Source: Strigamia acuminata (lineage: Eukaryota; Arthropoda; Chilopoda; Geophilomorpha; Linotaeniidae). From it: a stretch of DNA of 64,000 nt. Location: the NCBI GenBank assembly GCA_949358305.1, contig OX442321.1, positions 2,629,605 to 2,693,604 of the forward strand. Direction: 5' to 3'. Below are positions 38,103-49,002 of the stretch, in pieces. Positions within the stretch are counted from its first letter, which is position 1; every line of letters begins with the position of its first letter. The notes under the pieces are model-generated. The model ran no database searches. It had not been told where the DNA came from and saw only the letters and a list, made by a program, of their open reading frames with translations. The position numbers and the translations under genes are program-made.

Positions 38103-41100
38103 TTATTTCTTCGCCGCCTGCGCTGACTCGTTTTTTGACTCGTTTTTTGCCATGGCGAGTTTAATCTCTGCCATCTGCTTCATTATTGCGTCAAATTTAG
38201 CGTCTTCTTTCGCTGTTCTTGGGCACTCATTGGAATAGTGACCCGGTTGGTTACACTTGAAACAACGAATATTTGATTTGTCTCTTGGGGCTTCAGTCGA
38301 TTTTTTCTTTTCAGGGTCTGCTTTCGACGGTGGCGTGTAATTTTTCCGAAAATACTTCGGAATTCGGCCGGCATTTGGTTTTAACCTGGCGCGAAATTCT
38401 TCTACCGCTCTATCTCGATGGATGAGATGTACTAGCGGTCCTTCCTCATCGCAACCCGTTGATAAGGTATCGCGATAGCTTCGTATTTCTTCGTCCGTCG
38501 AATAATCGTCTTTTTCTTCTTTTTCGTCTGATTTTCCGGCATCTTGTCCGGCTTCCTCCCCCTCCTTGACCTCCTCCAGTGTCGCTTGCATGGCTGACGC
38601 TGTCGGTGCCTTTTTAGGGGCGGCCAAAGGGTTGGAAGGCAGCGTGGATGTCAGTTTATTTTTTATTTGTAAACCAACGCTAGCTTCTGCCAGCTCCATT
38701 ATACCGCTAAGATATTCAGTAGGGCGCATAATTTTATCTGTCGCCCCATATCTTTCCGCACTCAACTTGAGACGTTTAGCGGTTGCTGCTTTCTCCGCTT
38801 CTGGTAAAGCGGAATAATATCTTTTCTCGATATCTATCGTGTTCTCAAACAGGAAGGCGCTCATCTCCTCGTAGCTGCCTCCTGTCGGTGCCCTTTCTTC
38901 AAGTAGCACCCGTTGCGAGTACTCCGACAAACCGCCGAGAAAGAAAAGGTTGAATCCCGTGGCATGAAATTCCATCGGGGCCTTTTCGAACAACAATCTG
39001 GCGCGAATGTCGTAATCCATTATGGTTTCACCAGGCATCTGGCGAAGACCTCGCATCTTTCGGCTCACCTCTTCGGGTGTCTCGCCGTAGCGTAGGTCGA
39101 ATCTCATTAAAAAGTCGTCCCAATTGACGCCTTTCAATCCTTGGTACCACTCACGTGCCGAGCCTGTCATTAGCTCGACAATACCGTGGGTGAGCATGTC
39201 TCCTACGGTGGCTTTAGTGGCAGTCTTAATTCGAATTACTTCGTCAAGGAAGCGATCTCCCGCTTTCCATGACCCGTCGAAACGGTTCTGAATATAAAAT
39301 TGCCACCTAATATTCCCGGTAACACTCATGGTGTCACGTCGGGAGACAGCGTATTTTTTCTTTACGCGGTCACCAGTGCTACGATTACGATCGTTTCGTT
39401 TGCTCAGATCGATTCCCTCGGCCTTCAACGAGCCAAGCAGGGCTCTTCCAAGCTCTCCCATCGTATACTGTCGACCCGTCGAATCGGTAAACGCGCTTTG
39501 TCGGGGAAGGTCCTGAAACTCCTCCCGTCGGTGGTCGCTATTTTCCGATCGACGTCGTTTCTCTCTATCGCGCGGAGAGTTGAATCTCTTCCGGCGATTA
39601 CTTGATTTCTCCTTTCGTCTGTCGTCGTTGGATGAGGGGTCGGAGCTGGGGTCGGGAGACGGTGAGCGGCGTGGCGGGTTGCGCCGTGAAGAGTTTGACT
39701 CTTTCCGGCCCCTACGACGGTCGTCACGTTCCCTTTCCCTGCGTTCATCGCGTTCTCTTTCCCTTCGTTTTTCTCCGGAACCTCTCTCCGAATCGTGATG
39801 ACTGGGTGCATTTGACTCCAGTCCATCTGACGACGAATCACTATTTCCGTAGCGATAATATTTCGTTCTTTCATCGCGTTTGCCTTCTTCTCGCGAAGAG
39901 GTGCGATCATGCGATTGTCTCCTTGACGACTCGTCGTCTTTAAGGATGGACACTGGTTGTTGCCACTCAGTCCCTTGCGGATTATCTTGCTGTTGGCTTG
40001 TGAGAGCTTGCTCTTCATTTCGCCTAGCATTATTAGCGTTGATTAACCGCGTTATCGCATTATTTGTGGCTGAATCGAGAGCTTGCATGCGGGGCCGAGT
40101 TTGTTGTTCTCTGGCCGACGCATCTCTCTTGCGCGGAGTAGCTGGTGTTGCCCTCTCCGGCTGGGGTTTGGGTTTGGCCTTCGGCGTGCGCTTTGGGTCT
40201 CCCTCTAGGCTCTCGTCGGACAGCTCGGATGAACTGACCTCTGGTTTGCGAACGGATTTCGGGTCATCTCGTCGCAATCTGGCCATAAATGCTCGCTCTG
40301 CTTCTTGTTGCGAGTGGAAAGCATATCGATGTGCTCTCAGGGCTCGGTCAACTATTTCTACCTCCTCGGGAGTAGTCGGATTGGGCTGGGTTCTGCCGTA
40401 CTCGAGAGCTTGCGCTTCTCTTTCCGCCAGCTTCCTCCGTCTCTCGCGAATGGCTTGTCGAGCCTCATTCTCTGCATCCGCTTCAAATTGAGCGGAATCA
40501 ACCAATTGTTGAGCGTGTGCACCTTCAACAATGGTGATTTGTGGAGATACACTGTGCGCTTTTAAAGCTGCACGTACGATTTGTAACGTTTCGTACACTG
40601 TAATCTTCCCCGTCGGAAGGGTGTATCTCACTCCCTCCGCTTGTGCCAACTGCATCGCATCAATCAAGGTGCCCGAGACGCTGTAAGGCTGGCTCGAAAC
40701 ACGCTTGACAGAGGACGAGTTGGACTTGTGCCCTTCAGACACTACCGAGGCTGGTCGACTGTGCGTAACTGGCGTGTCTAGTGCCGAATTAGCGGTCGTA
40801 TTTGAGGCCGTCTTTTGTATCGGAGACGCTGCTTTCGGACTGCCCACCTCGGTGTCGTGCGTTAGACGAGGCGATTGGTTACGGGATAAAACCTCGTTTC
40901 CGCTCGTCTCGCCGTCACGGTTAGAACGCGGCAGTTTGGAGTGAGATTGCTCTTCACCCCGCTCTGTCTCGTCCAATCGCTGCCTCGTCTCGGCGCGAGA
41001 CGGGTGCGATGCCTCTGATGCGCTTCTACGATCGGGTTTAGGCTTACGCCGTTTTTGCCTCGCTTCGTGCGCTGAGGCTTTGGGTAAGGGACCTCCAGAT

Positions 41101-41186
41101 CGCAAGTGATAGTCGGCGCCTTTACGACTGCCGGCTCTCTTGTTTGCGTCGGAGTCGGAATCTGTTACTCGGGTATTATCTGCCAT
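38103..41186 (-). CDS. gag: Element 2 Gag, unusually long
   Basis: 1,027 residues from ATG 41186-41184; nine open codons lie upstream but begin at GTG. The first ~600 residues are very rich in Arg, Ser, Glu and Asp and low-complexity, with many RRERERD-type runs. The capsid-like region follows at ~640-800 (FDGSWKAGDRFLDEVI, AREWYQGLKGVNW, LRYGETPEEVSRKM, the usual retrotransposon Gag landmarks). A CCHC zinc knuckle CFKCNQPGHYSNEC lies near the C-terminus, then a Lys-rich end containing two tandem frameshift heptamers. Gypsy Gags are usually 300-500 residues, so the N-terminal extension is notable. The leader between LTR and ATG is only ~70 bases. Confidence 0.92.
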   Translation of the reverse strand: MADNTRVTDSDSDANKRAGSRKGADYHLRSGGPLPKASAHEARQKRRKPKPDRRSASEASHPSRAETRQRLDETERGEEQSHSKLPRSNRDGETSGNEVLSRNQSPRLTHDTEVGSPKAASPIQKTASNTTANSALDTPVTHSRPASVVSEGHKSNSSSVKRVSSQPYSVSGTLIDAMQLAQAEGVRYTLPTGKITVYETLQIVRAALKAHSVSPQITIVEGAHAQQLVDSAQFEADAENEARQAIRERRRKLAEREAQALEYGRTQPNPTTPEEVEIVDRALRAHRYAFHSQQEAERAFMARLRRDDPKSVRKPEVSSSELSDESLEGDPKRTPKAKPKPQPERATPATPRKRDASAREQQTRPRMQALDSATNNAITRLINANNARRNEEQALTSQQQDNPQGTEWQQPVSILKDDESSRRQSHDRTSSREEGKRDERTKYYRYGNSDSSSDGLESNAPSHHDSERGSGEKRRERERDERRERERDDRRRGRKESNSSRRNPPRRSPSPDPSSDPSSNDDRRKEKSSNRRKRFNSPRDREKRRRSENSDHRREEFQDLPRQSAFTDSTGRQYTMGELGRALLGSLKAEGIDLSKRNDRNRSTGDRVKKKYAVSRRDTMSVTGNIRWQFYIQNRFDGSWKAGDRFLDEVIRIKTATKATVGDMLTHGIVELMTGSAREWYQGLKGVNWDDFLMRFDLRYGETPEEVSRKMRGLRQMPGETIMDYDIRARLLFEKAPMEFHATGFNLFFLGGLSEYSQRVLLEERAPTGGSYEEMSAFLFENTIDIEKRYYSALPEAEKAATAKRLKLSAERYGATDKIMRPTEYLSGIMELAEASVGLQIKNKLTSTLPSNPLAAPKKAPTASAMQATLEEVKEGEEAGQDAGKSDEKEEKDDYSTDEEIRSYRDTLSTGCDEEGPLVHLIHRDRAVEEFRARLKPNAGRIPKYFRKNYTPPSKADPEKKKSTEAPRDKSNIRCFKCNQPGHYSNECPRTAKEDAKFDAIMKQMAEIKLAMAKNESKNESAQAAKK
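38130..38148 (-). promoter_or_regulatory. Two tandem -1 frameshift heptamers at the gag-pol junction of element 2
   Basis: On the minus strand A-AAA-AAC occurs at 38148-38142 and again at 38136-38130, both in the gag reading frame (GCA AAA AAC and TCA AAA AAC), 12 bases apart. This is the canonical X-XXY-YYZ slippery sequence. A -1 slip at either leads without a stop into the pol frame; gag itself stops at 38103-38105. Confidence 0.85.
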
Positions 41187-41239
41187 TTCTTGCTTTGGGT
41201 ATGGTGTAATCACAGGTTAGAATCAGTTATTCAACTTGA

Positions 41240-41257
41240 TCCCGGACAGGCCCCCAC
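41240..41257 (-). promoter_or_regulatory. Element 2 primer-binding site, tRNA-Pro-like
   Basis: Just inside the 5' LTR the minus strand reads CG then TGGGGGCCTGTCCGGGAT. Its complement matches the 3' end of eukaryotic tRNA-Pro plus CCA at about 16 of 18 bases, from memory; tRNA-Pro ends in CC-CCA like this. Confidence 0.6.
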
Positions 41258-41258
41258 G

Positions 41259-42275
41259 TGTCGCGCTCAACTCTAACCGTCGCTAACTCGTGGGTTGATT
41301 ACTTAATTCGACTAACTCACTACCGCTTTGCTCAAGCGGTTTACCCAAAGAAATGATTACACAGATATAAAAGGTAAAATATAATATAGATTTATTCTGC
41401 GGGGCAATGTACAGATATATCTTATATATATATATAAAAAGGGTAAGTAAAAGGTAAATCGGAATGGGTGATGGGAAATGGAAAGGTAAAGGTAAGATGA
41501 AAGCTGGCTGGAATCGGCGAGGTCGTCTGTTGTCTCGTGCGTGTCCAAGATGGCGTCCTCGTTGTAGCAACGTGATGTCGTCTTGGGCCGGCGTGGCAAT
41601 ATGGCGTCCTCGGCTCGTCTCTGGCTGGTCCTTCGGGCTCACGCTGGTCGGGCGCGAGTGAATGCTTAGTTAAAAGGCTTACTTCAGTCTGTTGTCTAGG
41701 TTTTTGTGTGGTGTCCGGCGATCACACAGCGGCGGACTCTTCTGGCTCCCGGCGGTCACACAGCGGCGGGAACGCTCGTCGTGGTTTTACTGCAGTTTAG
41801 GCTTGTGCGACCGTTTGTCTGCACAACTCGCTAAACTGGAGTGGTTTTTACTATTTCTAGCTGGTGTGCTAAAATAGTGTGGTAATCTTATCTCGCAGGT
41901 TACTCTGCGGAGTTTGACACTGACCAAACGTACTCACGGTAAATTGTCCTTTGTCCTTGGTCAATCCCAGTATATTTACTTGGGCCTGATCTTGTAGGAC
42001 GACGGGTTTACGTGTGTTTCTCGTTTGATGGTTGTGTTGGTTCTGCCCGCTCAGTGCAAGGCACATTCCTTTGCACAAAGCGGAGTTGACAGGTGACCGG
42101 AATCACCCAATGGTGGGGTGGACGAGCCATCCCCACTCCCTCAGGGCAGACGCCTGTCCATTGACTAGATGTCAATGCACTGAGGGAAGGGAGACGCGCT
42201 TGCGGCTCCCCTTACACCCGAAACGAGGTCACGAGAGAAACTCTTCGTTGACCCCGGTCCAGTCGGGTCACAACA
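41259..42275 (-). repeat. Element 2 5' LTR
   Basis: 1,017 bp, bounded by the PBS side at 41259 and by the TSD ACTT at 42276. Its right 728 bp recur at 1-728. Confidence 0.95.
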
Positions 42276-43300
42276 ACTTGAGCCCCTGAATCAATTCCGA
42301 ACAAAACTGGCATTTTACACCGTCCCATAACGACCTTCACTCTCGGCATTTTTCGAGTCTCTTCTACCGATCCCACAGTTAATCCAAAAATATACTCATC
42401 TTCCTCACTTCCACCGGCCATTTCCACCTTAACCGCTCGCACCCTTTGTCCTCCCGCCATCGGATGTCCTCCACTCGACTTCGAGCGGCAAAATTTCACA
42501 AAATGTCCTCCTTTTCCGCAATTATGGCACTTTATATTCTTTGCCGGGCAAGGAGTTCCTTCTAGATGCGGCCACGCCCTCCCGCAATTAAAACATGAAC
42601 GTGTACCTTCGCCTCTACTTGGTGACCTTGAAGAATCCTCACTCCTACCACTCCTTCGCACGGCATTCACCTCCAAACCACGCGATTCCACCACTGTAAC
42701 CTTCTCCATGCGTTTTGCTTGCCATTCTGATGCCTCGTGACTTCTTCCAAAATCCAACACGTCCTTCAGCACCCACGAACTCTCCCGCAGCGCTTGACGA
42801 CGCAGCTTAGCCATGGCTGTACCGAAAATAATTTGTGACTTTAATTCTCGGTCCCGATCCGCAAAATCACACCCGACTGCCAAATTTCGGAGTCGTGCAC
42901 AAAACTGATCCGTTGTTTCCTCTGCTTCCGGCCTACTTGACCGGAACGAATACACGCAAAAATCCAAGCTCTTCTTTGGAGCAAAATATCCCGTTAAAGC
43001 AGTCTTTGCTGCTTCATATCCCGCCATAACTCCGGTCAACGTCGCAAAAATATCGTAAGCACTTTCTCCCACATAGTGCAATAACATGGCCCGCTTACGC
43101 TCGTCCTCACTAATCGCCGCCGCGGTCAAGAATACTTCAAATCTAACTAACCATTTAGTCAATCTCTGGTTCTGGGTGGCTGGTTCTTCATAAACATCAA
43201 ATGGGATGACTCCCGATGCATGAATGGCTCCCGACGATAACGCTGCCATCGGAAATTGCCCTTCCTCCAACTTAGGCTTAGAAACTATGGGAAGCGCCAT
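42276..43300 (-). pseudogene. gag: Element H gag plus start of protease (copy 2)
   Basis: Same as 729-1753: Mag-like Gypsy Gag with two Cys/His knuckles and DSGA, cut by the element 2 LTR at 42275/42276. Here both sides of the insertion are in the window: the rest of the protease and pol resume at 28771 and run left. The ATG is at 43300-43298. Encoded protein identical to copy 1. Confidence 0.87.
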
Positions 43301-43613
43301 CTTGAATTCTCAAGCAAACGACCTTGCCAAGCAAACGACCTTGCCAGCCCAATCCAATAAAACGACAAATTCCACAAAACTCACAGCATTAATGTCCATT
43401 CTGCATACTAAAATCCGCGATCCTCGTCGCCAATGTAATAGTCAAATAAAGACCTTCACCTTTAAATCGCACTCTGGCTAAAAGAGGCTTTGTTTTATTC
43501 ATTCACTCGTGGACAAGTGCCTTCTCATCATTACGCATCGCTATAAGTAACCTTTCGACAAGTAACGCCATCTGGCGACTAATTAGTACATTAGCAATAA
43601 TAACAACACTACA
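43301..43613 (-). mobile_element. Element H leader, tRNA-Ser-like PBS (43420-43432) and 5' LTR (43434-43613) (copy 2)
   Basis: Copy of 1754-2066. The LTR outer edge is tentative. Confidence 0.55.
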
Positions 43614-44543
43614 CCTTGTATAAGAATATGTGTTATTTCTGTGTAACCTGCCCAATCAATTCAAATGTATTCACATCCATTGCATTTATGGAATGTTGGC
43701 CTACTTTTATGTAGCCCTACACCAGTGAACAGGCTCGAAGAGGTCATACTCTTGTAGTGAGTCAGAGTATAGAAGTAGTATTCCTCACTGTCACCACACA
43801 GCGAAGTAAGTATAGTTTTTTTTAATACTTTTATTCAGTAAAATTATTTTATATGTTAAAAAGTCTAGTTTTAGTTACTTGTTTCATTACAAGAGGGCTT
43901 TTCTCACTGCTTTTGTGGCACCCATAATTTGAAAATGTAACCAAAAGAAATAATTATTTCTTAAAGTTCAAATATGTTTTTTATATACATATATTTGATA
44001 ATTGATATTTTTCAAAACATTTTTTTTGTTGAAAAATAATCAGCTTGATTTATAAAAAGTTTAATTAGAAGACATTATAAAAAACTTGCCAAAACTCTTA
44101 TAATAATACATCAACTTCAAGTGTACTTTGAAAGCAACTTTTTCGCACCAAGCCTCGTAAGAATTTATGTATACTTTCAGGGTGCGTAAGAAGCAGCGAG
44201 CAAAGTGGCAAAAATAACTACTGAATGCCTTTAAATAACAAATGTTTTTTATTTTTTTCTATTACCAGTATTATTATTAAGAATCCTGACTTCTTTATCG
44301 CACAAGTTCATAAAGTTGTCACAACAGTTAATTAAAATAACTTGATTTAATGTGCTTTTGTTATGAACGTCAGGTAATTTTAATTTGAATATCAATTTCA
44401 GGTAAAATTAAAATGTTTAAATCTGTAATAATAAACTTGAATACTAGTATTGTAATAGCTGATCATTAATAAGACAATGCCCATTTAAATTTTTTCTTGA
44501 TATCCTGAATGAAATTACATTAGGAATTGATAGTTAAATAATA
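43614..44543. other. AT-rich flank, no gene seen (copy 2 of 2067-2996)
   Basis: No difference from copy 1 seen by eye. Confidence 0.55.
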
Positions 44544-44712
44544 CCGTACTGCCTCGATTTAACCCCGGGGCGTTTATTAATTTTTCCGAGCCGACCCCCT
44601 CCCGGGCGGGTCAGCTTTCGGAAACATTTAGTGCACGACACGCCGCCTAGCCCCGGCGTTTAATCGAGGCCTGGCGTTTAGATACATCCGGCGTTAAATC
44701 GAGGCAGTACGG
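44544..44712. mobile_element. MITE M1 (copy 2)
   Basis: Same ends and TA duplication as 2997-3165. Confidence 0.75.
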
Positions 44713-44856
44713 TAATAATAATCACATTATAATAACATTAGTTTCATTCGTTATGAACAAAATAGACTGCAGATCTTGAATAAAGTATTAAATTGAACGA
44801 CATAACTGAATAACAACTTGCTCAATTTTATCGTTTTTCCCCTAATGTTGCAACTA

Positions 44857-45318
44857 CCGTACTGCCTCATTTAAACGCCCGGATTCATTCGGACGCCGGG
44901 CCCGTTTTAACGCCGGGCAGGCGTACACACAAAAGTTTATAGACGCCGGCCCCGTATTAACGCCGGGTTTCAATTTGGCGCCGGGCAAACGGGGAATGGC
45001 CAATTACGTCTACAAAACGTTTCTGAAGTGCCGCACAAAAATTGACTCTGCTGCAATTGTTGGCACTTTCCGGATGCCTTTGCTGTTTCTGATCACTTAT
45101 TAACTAAATGGGATGTGTAGAGGATTGCAAAATATAAAATTATAAATTTATTTCCAAAAAAAATTTTTTTTTTGCTACTTTGTTTTCCCAAAAATTTATT
45201 TTGGACTATTTTTCTGGTTAAACGCCTGGTTCAAATAAACGCCTGGTTTCAAATTACCGCCTGGCGGGTCGGCTCAAAAAAAATTTAAACGCCTGGGCGT
45301 TTAAATGAGGCAGTACGG
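44857..45318. mobile_element. MITE M2 (copy 2)
   Basis: Same as 3310-3771, including the repeated TTAAACGCC-type motifs. Confidence 0.75.
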
Positions 45319-45468
45319 TATACTCTTTCCGAACTCAAGAAGAGCCCTGGAAGCTGGGCTCCCATTGGCCTACTTGGAACTGCAATGCAACTACTGCTAC
45401 ACTAGTGAGATAGCTCGGCCAATGGGAGCCCAGCTTCCAGGGCTCTTCTTGAGTTCGGAAAGAGTATA
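45319..45468. mobile_element. MITE M3 (copy 2)
   Basis: Same hairpin as 3772-3921. Confidence 0.7.
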
Positions 45469-45723
45469 CAATCATTATAGTGGTTGAGTCATGCTAATTG
45501 CAGTTATTGTTACTCGCTCTATACAGAGCAGCAAAAAACTGAAACTGTTCACACGGTATAGTACCCAACAACTGACCACCAACAACCAACTAAGCGGCAT
45601 ATTCGTATATCCAGTATCCAAGTGTGCATCTAGGTAAGCTCTTTTGGAAAACGAAAACTTTTCGTTTTGCCGTTTCTAGCCGACATAGCTTTTAATTTAT
45701 CTTCTTCTGTTTTTGTCAGCAGT

Positions 45724-45939
45724 ATGAAGCCGTACCACATCCTTTTTGTTTTTGTCATTGTTTTGGGGCTGAATGAAGCGGCTGCAAAATGTTCTTGGTA
45801 TGGAACACCACCAATTTGCGCTGGTAAGTGCGATGGCAAGTCCTACCAGTGCAAAACTAACAAAAAAAGTGATGGTGCCAGTTGCATGACAGGAACCAAG
45901 GTTTACTGTTGTTCCTCAAAAGATGAATGTCCCTCTTAA
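45724..45939 (+). CDS. Small secreted eight-cysteine peptide (copy 2)
   Basis: Identical in protein to 4177-4392: 21-residue signal peptide then a 50-residue mature peptide with eight cysteines. The promoter, untranslated exon (to 45633) and intron (45634-45719) are also retained, so both copies could be expressed. Function unknown. Confidence 0.8.
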   Translation: MKPYHILFVFVIVLGLNEAAAKCSWYGTPPICAGKCDGKSYQCKTNKKSDGASCMTGTKVYCCSSKDECPS

Positions 45940-46171
45940 ACGTTTTAATAAAAATGTTTGTCAATTACAAATACTGGACTACGCTTGTAAATTTTTAAAA
46001 ATTACATAAAGTTTAGTATTTGCATTATGTAGCTCAAAATAAGTGACAAATAAAAATTCAAAGCTTAATTTAGTGCCGTATTTTGAAATCACACACATCA
46101 CACAGTACGTAAATGTACATACACACATAAGCTTATCATGGTTATGGTTTCAAAATAAATCATTTTGCTGC

Positions 46172-46600
46172 TATACTCTAGTTGCAGTCAAAAAGGCAAA
46201 TTACAAGGTATACTCCCATTGGTCGAGCCAGTTTACTGGTGTAGTGATCCGGAAAAGTAGAGCCAAACACCAGAATAACAAGCAATGTACAGACATTGTG
46301 ATCGATTGCTTAGGCAACAGCCAAAAATTCAAAATTCCAGACAAAGTAACCAATAAACATAACAAACATGAGTTTGACATTTTTATATGTGTAAAACTTC
46401 ATTTCAATGATGGAAATAGCATTTTATAATAAGAAAAATCAAAATTAAATTAACTAAACTAATCATAACAATCACAACAATAAATAAAAATCAAAACTAC
46501 TTCTCCTAGTAGTAGTATACAGTCTGGAGTTAGTAGTAAACTGGCTCGACCAATGGGAGTACAGCTTGTAATTTGCCTTTTTGACTGCAACTAGAGTATA
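46172..46600. mobile_element. MITE M4 (copy 2)
   Basis: Same as 4625-5053. Confidence 0.72.
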
Positions 46601-48159
46601 CAGTACACAGATTGGAAATCCCACAGATCACTTAGTGCAATGGTTGAATGTTAATTTCAATAGGATACAATGTGAAAATATGACTAAAAACTAGACTTTT
46701 GTTTACGCATCAGCCGATCTCGTACACAAAAGCGCCGCCACAGTATTGGGTTCCCTGTATAAAAGAAGTAACGAAGTAAAAACAAACTAAATAGTGCTCA
46801 TGTATTAAATTAATTTTCATTACTTAAATAGTGTTATTTTAGTGTGATAGATATTTTGTTAGATCATTTTATGTTTAAAATAGAATTTGTTTATATCTTT
46901 TACCATGTTGTGTTGATTGTAATTTAAAAATGATGGGGTGTAAACCTCATAAATGATTTATTGATGCTTAAGAGATCAGTGTTTGTGGGGGTTTGTTGTG
47001 TTTAGGCTGAGGTGACTCCCTTCAGAAACAAGAAATTAATCTATCATTATTTGTTCATGGAAAAACTATTAACTTGTCCCACCAAAGGCCTAACTACTTG
47101 GTTCAAACTCTGTATTAAAATATACTCCTGAGACTCACAGGCTGAGTTCAATAGAACTCAGGCTAAATTTCCAAGTATAAATGAACATAAACATGCCTGA
47201 CTATTTGACTCACACTCTTCGTCACAATACGCTTCGGATACAAGGGACCAATTAGTTTATTATGTTAATTCTGTTGATTGTCATATTATCAGTCAGCCAT
47301 TGAAAAACGAATAATGAAAAGAATGAAACGGGTTCTGCAAACTAAAAATGAAATAACTGATGAAAAATCAAGACTCGCGCCTCCACGGGGAGAAACCGAG
47401 TTATTTTTCGTGTGAATTTTTCAAATTACAGATGGTTGCGCCATCTGGTTGCACCCTAAATAAACAAAAAGATAAATTTTACTGAGGTGACTCCCTTCAA
47501 GTTTACTCTAATTAAATGAATTTTATCATAAAATAAACAACAACCTACAAAATATTGTATCTGAATTTAACAGCAAAAATAATTTTTTAGTTAGATTGAT
47601 CCGAGAGAAAAAAAAATAAAAATTTTTAATTTAAAATAATTACCATCAGGCAATAAGCCCAATTTTTTACGGTGCACAAACTGACTGTCGATTCAAAATT
47701 CAATTCGCAGTTTTTTTTAAAGATTTACAATGGTTCAAAAGAGAAATTCAAAAAAAAAAAAATTAAAAAAACCTACCATGAACCAGTATTTGATAAACCA
47801 ATTTTAGCGCCACTTTGTGCATGGAAAAGAAATTAAATTAATACATATTTAATAATTTCTTTTTTATCAATAACCGACGTAACGTCCGTTTTAACCGATA
47901 AGGAAACTCGCCATTTTCTCACCATTCCCAATAACTTGACAACGCTTAGTTTACATTACTTGTACAACGACTCAAGCAGATGGCGGTGCGTATATTACTT
48001 ACTAGAAATACAACCACCGAGTTAATAACACAAAATATTTTCACAGGATCATATATTCATAAGTTACCGTCGATCCACTGGAAGTACCTTGGCCCGGTAG
48101 AATTAGGATTTCTACACACCACACTCCATCTTATACCAACTTTTCACTTTACATTTCAG
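46601..48159. other. No gene seen (copy 2 of 5054-6612)
   Basis: Contains the block shared with 13876-14565. No supported ORF. Confidence 0.5.
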
Positions 48160-49002
48160 TTTGCTCGAGGAAAAGTTGAAAGGCCGAAACTATACAGTTT
48201 TTATCGATCTTGAGGGACTCACGTCGGGTCGGTGGGACGAACAACTCTTGACGAAAATTAAAGAAGCTAAAATTTTTCTTCTCGTTCTCACACCCAATGC
48301 GCTTGACAGATGCTTCAATGATAAAACCTGCCAAGATTGGTTACACAGAGTAAGAAAATTCTCTTTTTCCATACACAGTACATATCTTGACTGTGGTTTT
48401 GCAACCGACAGGAAATAGCAGCCGCAATCACCAACAAGTGCAATATTATTCCAATTACACACCCAGATTTCAGATTCCTGTTGGAGCTCAATACGACTCG
48501 TTACCTCAGACGGTTAAAGAAGCTTGTGGACAGCAAGGAATCCCGTAAGAATTATTTTAAATTTCTCCTTTTGCGTGGTACATCGGTAAGGGCTTTCAAG
48601 TGAATGTGAATACTCTGCCGAAAGCAGAAAATCCAACTCCAGGTATACATTTTAGCTTATGTTAATCACACATTTCACTAATAATTTTTCTTCAGCGGGA
48701 ATTGCAGTTAAAGTCTATGTTATTGGTCGTGAGAGACCAATAAGGGTGCCATTGCTTGCCGGTCAATCCACAATCAAGGATTCAAAAAAGCAAATCAAGA
48801 TCGACAAATGCTTCAAGAACGCAAACAACGCAATTTATCACGTAAATTACTTTCGTATTGATTACTATCTAATGAATAGTAAATACCGGTAATTCCAATT
48901 TCTTTCCAGCAAAAAAATGAGGATGACCAATTAGAGCAATTAATTGATATTCACCAATTAAGCAACGGGGATCAAATTCATGTTACCTTTGAAGCAGAAT
49001 AA
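48160..49002 (+). CDS. TIR-domain gene with beta-grasp-like tail, 5'-incomplete (copy 2)
   Basis: Exons 48160-48349, 48412-48544, 48601-48642, 48696-48841 and 48910-49002. All splice sites and the reading frame are conserved with 6613-7455. Differences from copy 1: CTG to TTG (Leu, silent), CCG to CTG (Pro to Leu) in the linker exon, AGA to GGA (Arg to Gly) at the start of exon 4, GAT to AAT (Asp to Asn) at the start of exon 5. The TIR active-site Glu (DWLHRE) is unchanged. As in copy 1, the exon carrying the first TIR strand was not found. Confidence 0.65.

Larger units (their letters stand above)
28776..42275 (-). mobile_element. Element 2: 13.5-kb Ty3/Gypsy LTR retrotransposon with a third ORF
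   Basis: 1,017-bp LTRs at 28776-29792 (3') and 41259-42275 (5') differ at one position that I saw (near 29602), so insertion is recent. LTR ends are TGTTGTGACC...GAGCGCGACA on the sense (minus) strand. Order 5' to 3': PBS, gag, pol in the -1 frame, a 1.4-kb non-coding stretch with hairpins, a third ORF, polypurine tract. It is distinctly richer in GC than the flanks. All three ORFs are uninterrupted, so the copy may be competent. It is nested in element H and was later included in the segmental duplication (partial LTR at 1-728). Confidence 0.95.

Noticed and set aside
39425-40491. 200-codon ORFs on both strands inside element 2 gag
   Set aside because: Arg/Ser-rich low-complexity gag sequence leaves other frames open; no independent motif.
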